In this document: one piece after another, positions 15,420-23,798 of the stretch
How the letters are laid out: each line of letters begins with the position of its first letter
How positions within the stretch are numbered: position 1 is the stretch's first letter
Origin: CAZGCA01 sp964524145
Lineage (GTDB): Bacteria; Hydrogenedentota; CAZGCA01
Reading direction: 5' to 3'
Assembly (NCBI GenBank): GCA_964524145.1
Contig: CAZGCA010000073.1
Span: forward strand, 1 to 30,428
Length of the DNA: 30,428 nucleotides
Notes under the pieces: model-generated
What the model saw: only the letters and a program-made list of their open reading frames with translations
The model's database searches: none
Told to the model about the DNA's origin: nothing
Translations under genes and position numbers: made by a program

Positions 15420-16877
15420 CTATTTTCCCTCTTCCTTTGCCGACTCAGGCGCGTTGACCAGCCGGGGGGTCGTCTCGATGGGTTCGACCAGGGGAATATC
15501 GTTTCCCGAAACCGCTCCCAGCTCTTTGAACCGGCGTGCTGCGGGCAATACTCTGGCCTCCATTGACCCGACAGCTTTGTTGTATGAGGCAGTAGCCTTC
15601 TCCAACCCTCTGCCGATGTCTTTCAAGTGATCGGCCAGTACTCTCATCCGTTCGTACAAATCCTTGCCGAGCTCGCTGATCCTTTGCGCGTTTTGGGCAA
15701 TCTGCTCCTGTCGCCAGCCATAAGCGATTGCGTGCAACAGCGCGAGCAGTGTGGTCGGCGTCGCAATAACCACGCTCTTCTTCATACCGTCTTCAATAAG
15801 ACCGCGGTCAGAGTCTACCGCAGCAGCGAAGAACGACTCTCCCGGTATAAACATCACCACCAGTTCCGGTGCCGTCTCAAACTGTTGCCAGTATGCTTTA
15901 CCGGCAAGATCGTTCATGCGAGTCCGCAGTTGTCGAGCGTGCCGTTTCATGAGTTCATCCCGTTGCTCCCCGGTCTCCGCGGACACCGCATCAAGATAGG
16001 CGTCCAGCGGGGCCTTCGCATCGACGACAATCTGCCGTCCGGCGGGCAGCTGAACGATGAGGTCGGGAATAAGGCGGCCTTCCTCAGTCGCTACGCCCGC
16101 TTGTTCGGTGAAATCGCAGTGCTCTGACATACCCGCCAGCTCAACAGCTCTTCTCAATGTCATCTCCCCCCATCGACCACGGACCTGCGGCGTCCTTAAC
16201 GCCGTGGCGAGGCTGCCGGTTTCCTTTTGCAGTTGCTGGTGGGTCGCGGAAAGGCCCTTTATCTGCTCTTCGAGACTCGTATACGCCTTCTCCCGGCTGG
16301 TTTCGAGTGCCCTGACATGTTCCTCGTATTGCTTGAGAGTCTCACTGAGCGGTTTGACAAGACCCTGTATGGCCTCCTGGCGTTGGCCAAGGTCACCCTT
16401 CGCTTCTGCAAGAACCGTCTCCAGTGACTTCTTGGCCAAAGTCAGAAACGCCTCGTTATTGCTTTTCAGTGCATCGTCCGACAGCGCCTTGAACGCGTCC
16501 GAGAGCTTGTTTCTCGCATCCTCCAAGAGCTTCTTCTCTTCGGCCAAGCGCTGAGTAGTTTCCTTGAGCTCCGTCTCCGCGCGGACCTTCGCTTCGCGCT
16601 CATCGTCCAACGTGGTGCGCAGCTTCTCGAAATCCTCGCCGGCTTTCTCGACTTGCGCCCGGAGTTCGACGATGCTGCCCTCGACGGTACTTGCCCGCCG
16701 TTCGGACTCAGCCGCTTGGGCCCGGAGTTCGACGATACAGTCCTCTGCCGTCTTTGCCCTCCCTTCAGCATCGGCTATCTGCGCACCGTAGGTGGTCTTG
16801 TGCCGTCTGACTGCTGCCAGCCACACCACCACGCCGCCGATCGCTATTCCTGCTATTGCACTAAGTGCGTATATCAT
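15420..16877 (-). CDS. rmuC: DNA recombination protein RmuC
   Basis: 485 aa, the usual RmuC length. One N-terminal membrane anchor (residues about 3-22, YALSAIAGIAIGGVVVWLAA), a long coiled coil (about 30-225) and the conserved RmuC domain (TPQVRGRWGEMTLRRAVELA, then QIVVDAKAPLDAYLDA, VMFIPGESFF). RmuC limits recombination at inverted repeats, and its domain has a restriction-endonuclease-like fold (QIVVDAK fits the core). ATG 16877 has an AGGAG site about 10 bases upstream. The downstream neighbour is the UVR-motif gene; upstream is a small lipoprotein gene. Confidence 0.92.
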   Translation of the reverse strand: MIYALSAIAGIAIGGVVVWLAAVRRHKTTYGAQIADAEGRAKTAEDCIVELRAQAAESERRASTVEGSIVELRAQVEKAGEDFEKLRTTLDDEREAKVRAETELKETTQRLAEEKKLLEDARNKLSDAFKALSDDALKSNNEAFLTLAKKSLETVLAEAKGDLGQRQEAIQGLVKPLSETLKQYEEHVRALETSREKAYTSLEEQIKGLSATHQQLQKETGSLATALRTPQVRGRWGEMTLRRAVELAGMSEHCDFTEQAGVATEEGRLIPDLIVQLPAGRQIVVDAKAPLDAYLDAVSAETGEQRDELMKRHARQLRTRMNDLAGKAYWQQFETAPELVVMFIPGESFFAAAVDSDRGLIEDGMKKSVVIATPTTLLALLHAIAYGWRQEQIAQNAQRISELGKDLYERMRVLADHLKDIGRGLEKATASYNKAVGSMEARVLPAARRFKELGAVSGNDIPLVEPIETTPRLVNAPESAKEEGK

Positions 16878-16976
16878 TTGTCCCTACTCCTGCGCGAGCC
16901 GCCATAGGTACGTAGCATCGAGAGTCTCATCCGAGCTTGGTGCGAGCGGTACTGCCGGGGCAGCCAAAACCGGCAA

Positions 16977-17195
16977 CTACTTTTCTTCTTCTTCTTGTTT
17001 CGGTGCCTGTTCGCTGGCGTCTCTCGCACCGGGGTATGATTCGCCGGTTTCGCGCGGGAAGTTGGTGCGATAGTATTTTAGCCCGTCGCCAGCCTTTTCG
17101 CCGGCCTTCATGTGAGTGTTGAAGAGCGGTGTTGCGCAACCCACACAGCCGAGCAGCACACAACCCAACACAACGGTAATTACGAAACGTTTCAT
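16977..17195 (-). CDS. Small putative lipoprotein (72 aa)
   Basis: MKRFVITVVLGCVLLGCVGC is a signal peptide with two possible lipobox cysteines (LLGC at 13-16 or CVGC at 17-20). The mature part is short, charged and probably disordered (THMKAGEKAGDGLKYYRTNF, ending EQAPKQEEEEK). An AAGGTGGA ribosome site is present. It starts 17 bases after the stop of the pyrophosphorylase gene, so it is almost certainly co-transcribed with it. Function unknown; possibly a small envelope protein. Confidence 0.7.
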   Translation of the reverse strand: MKRFVITVVLGCVLLGCVGCATPLFNTHMKAGEKAGDGLKYYRTNFPRETGESYPGARDASEQAPKQEEEEK

Positions 17196-17212
17196 CTCAG
17201 TTCCACCTTCTT

Positions 17213-18697
17213 TCAGAGCGATAATTCGCCCTCGAACACCATGTCTCGGTCGACCTTATCAAGCAACTCTTGTTCATCGAGCGCGTAAAGGGGCGATATT
17301 TCTATCTTCCCCTGGACGTGCCCGTCGGGTCCGCGATGGACGTCTATACCCGCGGCTTCCAACCACGATCCTGACGTATCGGTCATGGCCCGTCTTGCAT
17401 TCTCGACGGCGTTCGGTCCCGTGAGGCTTTTGACCGGGGCGTATTCACCGGCGCGGTCAACAAGCATCACGATGGACCGTGCAGCGTATTGGAACGCATC
17501 GAAGACGAACGTCTCGAACTTGTACCCGTTCTCTGTCTCCGGAACCGCCTTTTCCCCCGCCTCGTTGACGTGTGGGACCTTCTTGTGCGCCACATGAAAC
17601 GGTAGCGGGTCGCGCATGCTGCCGACACGTTCGACGAAGTCCACCGAAAACGCGTGGATGGCGATGTTACCCACGCCGTACTTGTACGATCCGTCGGGAT
17701 TCCTTGACTCGGCGATCTCGGGCGTAACCTCCGTGTACTCGACCACCCGCAGGTGCCCGTCGAGCTTGACTGTGATACCGACCTTCTCGTAGTCGGTATT
17801 TTTCCAGGCGCATTTCGACGACATCTCGGCGTTTGCCGCGGCGTGATATCCCATGAACGTCGGATCGGCGATACGGATCTGCACGTTGTCCACCTGATGG
17901 TAGAAGAAATGCTCGATACCGCGCCGTTTCATGTCCTCGACCGCGCCGCTGTTGCACAGCGCGTTGAGCGACCCGCCGTGACCGTTCGGATTCTCGAATA
18001 CATGAGCCTTCTCGTCCAGCAACACCTTGCCGTCTTCATCAACCGCAGGAATCATCTCCTGGACGAAGAAGAAGACATCATTGCGACGAAGCCCGAAAAA
18101 CTCGTGCTCCTCGAAGAACCGCTCGGTCTCCCCACGGTTTGTGTCGCTGGTCATGATATACCATGGCAGAGGCATGCCGTACCGCGCACCCATGGCCGCT
18201 ATCTTCTCCGCGTGAAACTGAAACAGGCTCTTCCCGGTAACCGGCCCGACGGGGAACGTTCCTTTCGGCGCCTCGTATCCGAGCCGCGTGCCTTGCCCGC
18301 CGGCAACCACAAATGTGGCTATCTTGCCCGCTCTGAGCAGATCTTCGCCCACGGCCCGAGCTTCCCGCGCCGCGTCACGTTGTTGGCCAGTTGCGGGTAT
18401 TGGTATGGCGTCGGGAGGCTCGACCGCAGAGATATCCGGTTGCGGCATCTCGTTTCTCACCACCTCGTCGTACACACGTGCGAGACGCTCGAAGTCTATC
18501 CGGTCTATCTGCGATAACAACCGGTCCCTTTGGCCGCTCGATAGATCGTCCCACCACCGAAAGACGTGGGACTGGCCTGCCCGTTCAACCTTCGCGCGCA
18601 ACCGCGACTCGTCTCTACTCAAACCGTGTCTATTCCTTGTTGTATCAGCATTCTTTTCGCCCGCACGGATCGCCTCGACTAATGGCACATCGGTCAC
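17213..18697 (-). CDS. UDPGP-family UDP-sugar pyrophosphorylase (UAP1/AGX-like)
   Basis: Up to 494 aa. The nucleotide-binding signature VVAGGQGTRLGYEAPKG (130-146) is the UDPGP-type loop with its lysine. ENPNGHGGSLNAL and FFYHQVDNVQIRIADP match the uridine- and sugar-binding segments of eukaryote-like UDP-N-acetylhexosamine pyrophosphorylases (UTP plus GlcNAc-1-P gives UDP-GlcNAc), so that activity is preferred over UDP-glucose, without certainty. The longest start is GTG 18697, without a ribosome site. Family members usually begin near the LSRDESRLRAKVERAGQ segment, so a TTG at 18622, preceded by AAGGAA, may be the true start. It supplies activated sugar for envelope glycans; a lipoprotein gene follows. 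Confidence 0.85.
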   Translation of the reverse strand: MTDVPLVEAIRAGEKNADTTRNRHGLSRDESRLRAKVERAGQSHVFRWWDDLSSGQRDRLLSQIDRIDFERLARVYDEVVRNEMPQPDISAVEPPDAIPIPATGQQRDAAREARAVGEDLLRAGKIATFVVAGGQGTRLGYEAPKGTFPVGPVTGKSLFQFHAEKIAAMGARYGMPLPWYIMTSDTNRGETERFFEEHEFFGLRRNDVFFFVQEMIPAVDEDGKVLLDEKAHVFENPNGHGGSLNALCNSGAVEDMKRRGIEHFFYHQVDNVQIRIADPTFMGYHAAANAEMSSKCAWKNTDYEKVGITVKLDGHLRVVEYTEVTPEIAESRNPDGSYKYGVGNIAIHAFSVDFVERVGSMRDPLPFHVAHKKVPHVNEAGEKAVPETENGYKFETFVFDAFQYAARSIVMLVDRAGEYAPVKSLTGPNAVENARRAMTDTSGSWLEAAGIDVHRGPDGHVQGKIEISPLYALDEQELLDKVDRDMVFEGELSL

Positions 18698-18736
18698 ATT
18701 CTAGCAGACCGAAAACGCACCGGTCAACGCAAGCTG

Positions 18737-18795
18737 TCGTGGCTTGGGCATCTTGCCCAAGGTCTTGATTCTTGGACGAGACGTCCAAGCCACGA
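18737..18795. repeat. Nested hairpin (cloverleaf-like) repeat
   Basis: Outer arms TCGTGGCTTGG (18737-18747) and CCAAGCCACGA (18785-18795) are perfect. Inside are two perfect hairpins, CTTGGGCA-TCT-TGCCCAAG (18743-18761) and CTTGGACG-AGA-CGTCCAAG (18771-18789), which compete with the outer stem for CTTGG. I recall related words in planctomycete-like genomes as spurious ORFs, which suggests a dispersed repeat. Only one copy is present here. Confidence 0.75.
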
Positions 18796-18894
18796 ACGCT
18801 ATCCGTAATGAAAGACATGGTGGTCAACCACTCTAGTCAGCGCTTCTTGCCTTCCGGACAAAGGTTGGGTGACTAGTGCTTGTGGGTACTGCGC

Positions 18895-19596
18895 TTACTT
18901 GCGGCGGAACGCTATCTTTACGAACAGCCTCACGAACCGCAGAGTATCGCGCAGGTTGCTGAAATGGGTTGTCGAGACGCCGTCCACGCGGGGCGTCGAG
19001 ATCCGTACAGACATAACCTTGTACCCTCTGCGGCAGGCGTCGACGAGAAACTCGCTCTCGGCCTCGTACCGGCTCGCTCTCGGCGGAATGTTTTGCCATA
19101 CATTCACGTCTATGATCCGGTAGCCTGATTGTGTGTCTTCGATACGGCAGCCGGCGAGCTTCGAGACGAGGAACGAAGACGTCGCGTTCGAGAGTTGGCG
19201 GTACCAACGGATACCCTCAAACTGTTCGAGCCGCGACCCGACGACTACGTCGGCACGCTCATTGTTGTACGCTTCGAGCATGCGCGGGATCTGTGCCGGA
19301 TCGGTCTGTCCGTCGGCATCGAGCGTTATCGCTGTCCTGAACCCGTTTTCGGCAGCACACGCGAATCCCGTCTTCAACGCGTCTCCCTTGCCGCGGTTAA
19401 TCTCGTGCCTGAGAACGTGGACACCACCGGCCTCGGTCGCCACCTTCGCGGTATCGTCGTCCGACCCGTCGTCGACGACTATGATATCCGGAACCTGCGC
19501 CCGCACGTCTTCGATGACCTGTGCAAGCGTCGATTCGGCGTTGTACGCCGGTATTATCGCGCAAACGAGATCCCGTTCCGTCTCTATCGAATTCAC
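18895..19596 (-). CDS. GT2-family glycosyltransferase (DPM1/polyprenyl-phosphate type)
   Basis: 233 aa, a single GT-A domain without membrane segments. CAIIPAYNAESTLAQVI (12-28), VVDDGSDDDT (40-49) and LDADGQTDP (92-100, DxD metal site D93/D95) are the standard GT2 motifs. VVGSRL and the length resemble dolichyl/polyprenyl-phosphate mannose or glucose synthases, which transfer sugar from GDP- or UDP-sugar to a lipid carrier. GTG 19596 is chosen because AGGGAG lies about 7 bases upstream; the TTG at 19602 is too close to it. A good minus-strand promoter lies upstream (19653-19682). The gene faces away from aroE. Confidence 0.88.
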   Translation of the reverse strand: MNSIETERDLVCAIIPAYNAESTLAQVIEDVRAQVPDIIVVDDGSDDDTAKVATEAGGVHVLRHEINRGKGDALKTGFACAAENGFRTAITLDADGQTDPAQIPRMLEAYNNERADVVVGSRLEQFEGIRWYRQLSNATSSFLVSKLAGCRIEDTQSGYRIIDVNVWQNIPPRASRYEAESEFLVDACRRGYKVMSVRISTPRVDGVSTTHFSNLRDTLRFVRLFVKIAFRRK

Positions 19597-19652
19597 CAGC
19601 AAGCTCCCTCTCTCCTCTCCGCGTCAAACACCCGGCATATCGGCATGACACT

Positions 19653-19682
19653 ATTATAGCCAGCATAGGTGCTTAACAACAA
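19653..19682 (-). promoter_or_regulatory. Promoter for the glycosyltransferase gene
   Basis: On the minus strand TTGTTG (19677-19682), 18 bases, then a perfect TATAAT (19653-19658). It lies 57 bases upstream of GTG 19596. Confidence 0.6.
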
Positions 19683-19726
19683 CATTGAGTCGACAGTCTT
19701 TCGGGGGACGTCCGGGTTTGTGATGG

Positions 19727-19756
19727 TTGACACCATGCGCGCCGATCTCCTAGAAT
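19727..19756 (+). promoter_or_regulatory. Promoter for the shikimate dehydrogenase gene
   Basis: Perfect TTGACA (19727-19732), 18-base spacer, TAGAAT (19751-19756, 5/6). It predicts a leader of about 160 bases before ATG 19925. Confidence 0.65.
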
Positions 19757-19924
19757 GAGTCGCAGCCGGATGCAGCTTACTGCGTCATACATCATTCATA
19801 GAACATGAGATAAGCACTTACGCCACGTAGTGTGGGCGCGTGCATCACGTTGCATCACAGGCGCATTCGTCGTGCAGGCTGTGGGATTTTCGGGGAGCGG
19901 AAGAGTTCGCACAGGACAGTCGAT

Positions 19925-20806
19925 ATGGATGCCGAAAAGGGCTCGATAAGCGGTACCACGAAAGTCTTCGCCGTCTTTGGCGAGTCGGTGACACATTCGA
20001 TGTCGCCCGCGATGCACAACGCGTCGTTCGCGGCGCTCGGGCTGGACTGTGTCTTTATCGGGCTGAGCGCGGCGCAGTCCGATTTCGACGACGCGATGCG
20101 CGGTATGCGAGCGCTCTCTGTCTGCGGGCTCGCCGTCATCCTGCCGTACAAGGTTCCGGTGATGGACTACTGCACGGACCTCGACCGGAAAGCCCAGCTC
20201 GTTGGTGCAGTCAACACAGTGCACTTCCGCGAAGACGGTTCCGTGGGCGGATACAACACCGACGCGGAAGGCGCTGCCAAATCGTTGCGCGACGCCGGTG
20301 TCGAGGTTGCGGGTCGCAGGATAGTTATCCTGGGGGCCGGCGGTGCCACCCGCGCGGTAGCGTTCCAGATGGCGCTCGACGGCGCGGCACGGATCGTCAT
20401 AGCGAACAGGACGGTGCCGAAAGCCGAGAAGCTCGCCGAGGACATAGTCTCATCGGGTTCGGCCCAGGCGCAGGTAATACCGATGGGAATCGAGCGCGAG
20501 TCGTTGCGTGGCGAGCTTGCCGACGCCGACGTGATTATCAACACCACGTCCGTCGGGTTGCACCCGGAAGTCGATCAAACGCTCGTGACCGCCGACATGA
20601 TACCGCCGGATTCCGCCGTATTCGACATAGTCTACAACCCTATCGAGACCAAGCTGCTCCGAGAAGCCGGGCAAGCGGGCGCCAGAACCATCACCGGCGA
20701 TACGATGCTCGTCAACCAGGCCGTCGAGCAGGAGAGGATTTGGCTCGGCGTCGACGCAGACGCCGCCATCATGCGCGCCGCGATACTCGACCGGCTCGCG
20801 ACTTAA
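19925..20806 (+). CDS. aroE: Shikimate 5-dehydrogenase
   Basis: 293 aa. It reduces 3-dehydroshikimate to shikimate with NADPH in aromatic amino acid synthesis, in the cytoplasm. The shikimate-binding serines are in THSMSPAMHN (S25, S27), the catalytic lysine is K76 in ILPYKVP and the partner aspartate is D113 in GYNTD. ILGAGGATRAV is the nucleotide loop and ANRT follows. INTTSVGLHPE and the C-terminal GDTMLVNQAVEQ segment are typical. The start chosen is ATG 19925, with GGAC about 7 bases upstream. The gene stands apart from other aro genes and is transcribed from 19727-19756. It ends 46 bases before the stop of a converging gene. Confidence 0.93.
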   Translation: MDAEKGSISGTTKVFAVFGESVTHSMSPAMHNASFAALGLDCVFIGLSAAQSDFDDAMRGMRALSVCGLAVILPYKVPVMDYCTDLDRKAQLVGAVNTVHFREDGSVGGYNTDAEGAAKSLRDAGVEVAGRRIVILGAGGATRAVAFQMALDGAARIVIANRTVPKAEKLAEDIVSSGSAQAQVIPMGIERESLRGELADADVIINTTSVGLHPEVDQTLVTADMIPPDSAVFDIVYNPIETKLLREAGQAGARTITGDTMLVNQAVEQERIWLGVDADAAIMRAAILDRLAT

Positions 20807-20852
20807 CCCCCTCTCTATCGATCCGGCACAAGGCGTATCGAGAGCACCCGTA

Positions 20853-21584
20853 TCAGCCCAACCGCCACGCCGGATCCTCTCTCAGGTGAATGTTGTTGAC
20901 CTGGAGCCAGTGAACGGGCTCGACATCGCTCTCACTGGATGGTGCAAATGGCCGTGTGAGACCTACGGATATGATGGCTTCGTTCCGGGATGCCAGTTGT
21001 CGGTCGGTGCGCCTCACGATCTCCTTGTTTGGGGTAGCATGGTCGTCTTTGTAGAGCCGGATGTCGGTTACGCTCAGATTGAGATCGAACTGGCCGTCCG
21101 TAACCCTCATCCGTATCCTGTCTTTCCCATATTGATGCCTCAGAAACAGAATAGGCGGCGATTCAGGAATGAGGCATCCAAGCGATGCTTGTCCTTTACC
21201 CACGTCAACGACGCAGGCCCTCGTACCCCGCGGGACAAGATCCGGGCCGAACAACTCTGACAGCCCCGGCTTCGCCAACTTCTTCAGCAACTCCCAGAAC
21301 CCGCCCGGCTCGACAGCATCGAGGGCGCGCGCACTGGTCGGGTTGAATAGATGATCTTCCACCTCCGGTCTTCGCGCTATCGACTTGACGTTGTCGAGCC
21401 GCACCATCATCGCCATATCAAAGGGTCCCCCGTTGCGCGAAAGCAGCTTAGTGGACAAGCTCCCCTTCCGCGGAACCGGCCGCACATGCTCGTGCGTTGT
21501 GACGTCAACACCAGCCACGCAGAAGTAGCCCTGCTTCATCCTGGTCAGGTGATTGACGATGATCGTGACTGTCCCACGGCTCAC
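20853..21584 (-). CDS. Possible dual-OB-fold protein, partner of DUF488 genes
   Basis: 243 aa, cytoplasmic, beta-rich. The opening (IIVNHLTRMKQGYFCVAGVD, then HEHVRPVP) and the SRNGGPFDMAMMVRLDNV segment are highly ordered. I recall this pattern from proteins labelled 'dual OB-containing domain' that sit beside DUF488 genes; this is memory, not a search. The second half (ASLGCLIPESPPILFLRHQY, then RMRVTDGQFDLNLSVTDIRL) could be the second OB barrel. It starts with GTG 21584 in a 4-base overlap (GTGA) with the preceding DUF488 stop, so translation is coupled. No catalytic motif is evident; a nucleic-acid or nucleotide-binding role is inference. Confidence 0.65.
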   Translation of the reverse strand: MSRGTVTIIVNHLTRMKQGYFCVAGVDVTTHEHVRPVPRKGSLSTKLLSRNGGPFDMAMMVRLDNVKSIARRPEVEDHLFNPTSARALDAVEPGGFWELLKKLAKPGLSELFGPDLVPRGTRACVVDVGKGQASLGCLIPESPPILFLRHQYGKDRIRMRVTDGQFDLNLSVTDIRLYKDDHATPNKEIVRRTDRQLASRNEAIISVGLTRPFAPSSESDVEPVHWLQVNNIHLREDPAWRLG

Positions 21585-22018
21585 AGATGAACGATCCTCA
21601 CGTCACCCCATTTCGCGCGGAGGTACTCTGCCACCAGCCGACGGTGACAGTGGTCCGCCTCCGGCTCGCTGCAAAGCAACACAGTGGGCACATCGAAGTC
21701 TCGTTTGTCAACGATCTTTTCTGCATCACGCTCGTCCAGAAGAGCGAGGAAGCGTGTTTGGTACTCGTCCCAGGAGATTGTCTTCTTGCTGTAGGCATCC
21801 AGGATATCTTTTGTCGGAGACAGAATCGGCTCGTGAAGGTATTCGGCCCCACAAAGCTCACTGAGAAAGTATCGAAGATCGTCTCGCTTGGCAAACCCGC
21901 TCAACTGGGACGTGTTGCTCAGCCGGACGTCGATGAGGCGTTTGATCCCCGCTTGCCTCAGAAGTCCGAAAAACTCCTCGGCACTTTTCTTGGTGAAACC
22001 GATCGTGTAGACTTCCAT
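21581..22018 (-). CDS. DUF488 protein, short form
   Basis: 145 aa. YTIGFTKKSAEEFFGLL (4-20), DVR (30-32) and LLCSEPEADHCHRRLVAEYL (C116, C124, H125, R126) are DUF488 hallmarks. The conserved Cys-x-Glu and CHR residues look like an active or binding site, but no biochemical role is established that I know of. It differs strongly from its DUF488 neighbour, so the pair is not a recent duplication. Its ATG lies inside the upstream gene, overlapping by 61 bases, and its stop overlaps the next start by 4 bases. All three genes therefore form one coupled unit. Confidence 0.82.
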   Translation of the reverse strand: MEVYTIGFTKKSAEEFFGLLRQAGIKRLIDVRLSNTSQLSGFAKRDDLRYFLSELCGAEYLHEPILSPTKDILDAYSKKTISWDEYQTRFLALLDERDAEKIVDKRDFDVPTVLLCSEPEADHCHRRLVAEYLRAKWGDVRIVHL

Positions 22019-22572
22019 TCACGTGCCTCCGGATCGTCAAAGAACTCCATTTGCCCCTGGGTTCTTCGGTATTCCTCCTCCTGAGCAACCTCTTGCTCGG
22101 TCTGAATCCGACCGTCACCGCGAATATGGAGCACTCTCACCCCTCGCTCACGGAGAACACGGCCAACGAGTTGTCGCCGGTGGCAATCCGTTGGGTCCTC
22201 TTCGCTGCAAAGCAGCGCCACGCGATGGGATTCGACGCCTTTCAGCAGCCGGCTGATACCGTCTTGAAACCCGGCCGACCTTGCCAGCCGGTCGTAAAGG
22301 ACATGACCGCTCTCGTCGTAGAATTCCTCGCTCCCCGGCTGGCCTCCAATAGCGTCCCCAAGGAACAGATACTCCGTTCCCTGCCCCGCGAGCGAGTGCT
22401 GCAACGCTTCCCTGTTGAAATGGGAGGAGTAACTTGCGTAGGGACTCGAACGCACATCCACGACCACATCAATGCGGTGACGAGCCAGAAGGCCGAGGAC
22501 CGTGTCCAGCGGGTGGTTTGAATGTCCGATCGTGAAGACCGTCAGCTCGACCTTGGGCGATGTGCTGTTCAT
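21958..22572 (-). CDS. DUF488 protein, long form
   Basis: 204 aa. FTIGHSNHPLDTVLGLL (13-29), VVDVRSSPYASYSSHFN (37-53), YLFLGDAIGGQP and LLCSEEDPTDCHRRQLVGRV (C122, C130, H131, R132) define the family clearly. The C-terminal tail (FFDDPEAREWKSTRSVSPRK) is longer than in the short form and its last 20 codons overlap the next gene. ATG 22572 is preferred over an upstream in-frame ATG (22608) because GAGGAA lies about 10 bases before it. A candidate promoter is at 22631-22660. First gene of the DUF488-DUF488-OB-like unit. Confidence 0.87.
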   Translation of the reverse strand: MNSTSPKVELTVFTIGHSNHPLDTVLGLLARHRIDVVVDVRSSPYASYSSHFNREALQHSLAGQGTEYLFLGDAIGGQPGSEEFYDESGHVLYDRLARSAGFQDGISRLLKGVESHRVALLCSEEDPTDCHRRQLVGRVLRERGVRVLHIRGDGRIQTEQEVAQEEEYRRTQGQMEFFDDPEAREWKSTRSVSPRKVPRSFSDF

Positions 22573-22630
22573 CGATTCTGTTCCTCTGCTCCAGGCGCAC
22601 TTTGCCAAGATGCTGTCTCTGACCTACCGT

Positions 22631-22660
22631 ACTATACCACTTCGATCACGACGCAGGCAA
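22631..22660 (-). promoter_or_regulatory. Promoter for the DUF488 operon
   Basis: Minus-strand TTGCCT (22655-22660), 18 bases, TATAGT (22631-22636). It lies 59 bases upstream of ATG 22572. Confidence 0.5.
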
Positions 22661-22766
22661 GAAACGGTTCGGAGTCAACATACTCCTGACTCCGTTCGTG
22701 ACGGGAAGTGCAGCGTATCCACTGCATGACGGCTCCGGACTTGTCGGGTCGAGGCGGAAGATTCTA

Positions 22767-23798
22767 CTAGAAATCCACGGATGCCTTCATGACCCCGTCC
22801 CGATAGTCGAGCAGCAGTTCAAACGCTTCAACGACCTTGTCGAGCGGAAACCTGTGTGTCACCAGCGACGCGACGTCCACGGCGCGCCTCTCGACAAGCA
22901 CTATGCTGCGCGGAAAATCGTGGCAGAACCGGCGACACCATTTCATCACGAACTCTTTGCGCCGCGCAGCGGTCAGGTTGAGCGGCACAACCTCCGCGGG
23001 ACATATCCCTATCAGGACTATCCTGCCGCCGGGCGCGGTTATGTCGAGCGCCTGTTGCGGCGTCTCGACCGCGCCCGCCGCTTCGAACGTTATGTCGACC
23101 CCGCGTCCGTCTGTCGCGTCGAGTATCGCCTGCACCGGATCGGTCGTCCCGGCGTCGATCGCTACGTCCGCACCGTGCCGTTTGGCAGCCTCGATCCGTT
23201 CGGGTATGATCTCGGTAGCGAACATCCTGCCTGCGCCGCAGGTCCGGGCGACCTGCGTGGTGAGAATGCCTATCGGGCCTTGGCCGAGCACCGCGACGGT
23301 GTCTCCGGGCCGAAGCCCGCTGAGCTCGACCGCGTGTACGCCGACCGCCAGCGGCTCGATCATCGCCGCTTCGAGCGGCGAGACGGAATCCGGTACGGGA
23401 AAACAGAACCGGGCCGGTACCGCTATGTACTCCGCCAGCGCGCCGGGTCCCGGCGGCATCCCGCAGAATATCTGGTTCGGGCACACGTTGTACCTGCCGG
23501 TGTTGCAGAACTCGCACTCGCCGCACGAGAAGCTCGGCTCGACCGCTACGCGCATGCCGGGTTCGATAGTGGTCACGTCCGGGCCAACCTCTTCCACGAC
23601 GCCCGCGAACTCGTGGCCGAGCACCTGCGGCCCCCGAGCAACTACCTCGCCTATCCGGCCGTCGCGGTAAAAGTGGACATCGGAACCGCATATCCCGACC
23701 GACTCGACACGAATAAGCGCCTGGGCCGGGCCGATTCGAGGTTTGTCCACCTCGGCGACCCGCAGGTCTTTGACCCCGTACAGTACCGCGGCTTTCAT
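22767..23798 (-). CDS. Zinc-dependent polyol-type dehydrogenase, paralog 2
   Basis: 343 aa medium-chain dehydrogenase. Catalytic zinc ligands fit C37 (GICGSDVHFY), H62/E63 (GHEFAGVVEEVG) and E148 (MIEPLAVGVHA). The structural zinc lobe has C92, C95, C98 and C106 (CGECEFCNTGRYNVC). LGQGPIG (171-177) is the NAD(P) loop. The pattern is that of sorbitol/xylitol/L-threonine dehydrogenases, which oxidise a secondary alcohol of a sugar alcohol. Its ATG overlaps the stop of the upstream paralog (ATGA), so it is translated from the same message. A long frame on the opposite strand is only its shadow. Confidence 0.9.
   Translation of the reverse strand: MKAAVLYGVKDLRVAEVDKPRIGPAQALIRVESVGICGSDVHFYRDGRIGEVVARGPQVLGHEFAGVVEEVGPDVTTIEPGMRVAVEPSFSCGECEFCNTGRYNVCPNQIFCGMPPGPGALAEYIAVPARFCFPVPDSVSPLEAAMIEPLAVGVHAVELSGLRPGDTVAVLGQGPIGILTTQVARTCGAGRMFATEIIPERIEAAKRHGADVAIDAGTTDPVQAILDATDGRGVDITFEAAGAVETPQQALDITAPGGRIVLIGICPAEVVPLNLTAARRKEFVMKWCRRFCHDFPRSIVLVERRAVDVASLVTHRFPLDKVVEAFELLLDYRDGVMKASVDF

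Larger units (their letters stand above)
19597..19924. other. Divergent promoter region between the GT2 and aroE genes
   Basis: 328 bases without a gene. It contains the minus promoter 19653-19682 and the plus promoter 19727-19756, with about 45 bases between their -35 boxes. The remaining plus-strand leader to aroE (about 160 bases) shows no structure I can support. A longer in-frame aroE start at 19832 lacks a ribosome site. Confidence 0.6.
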
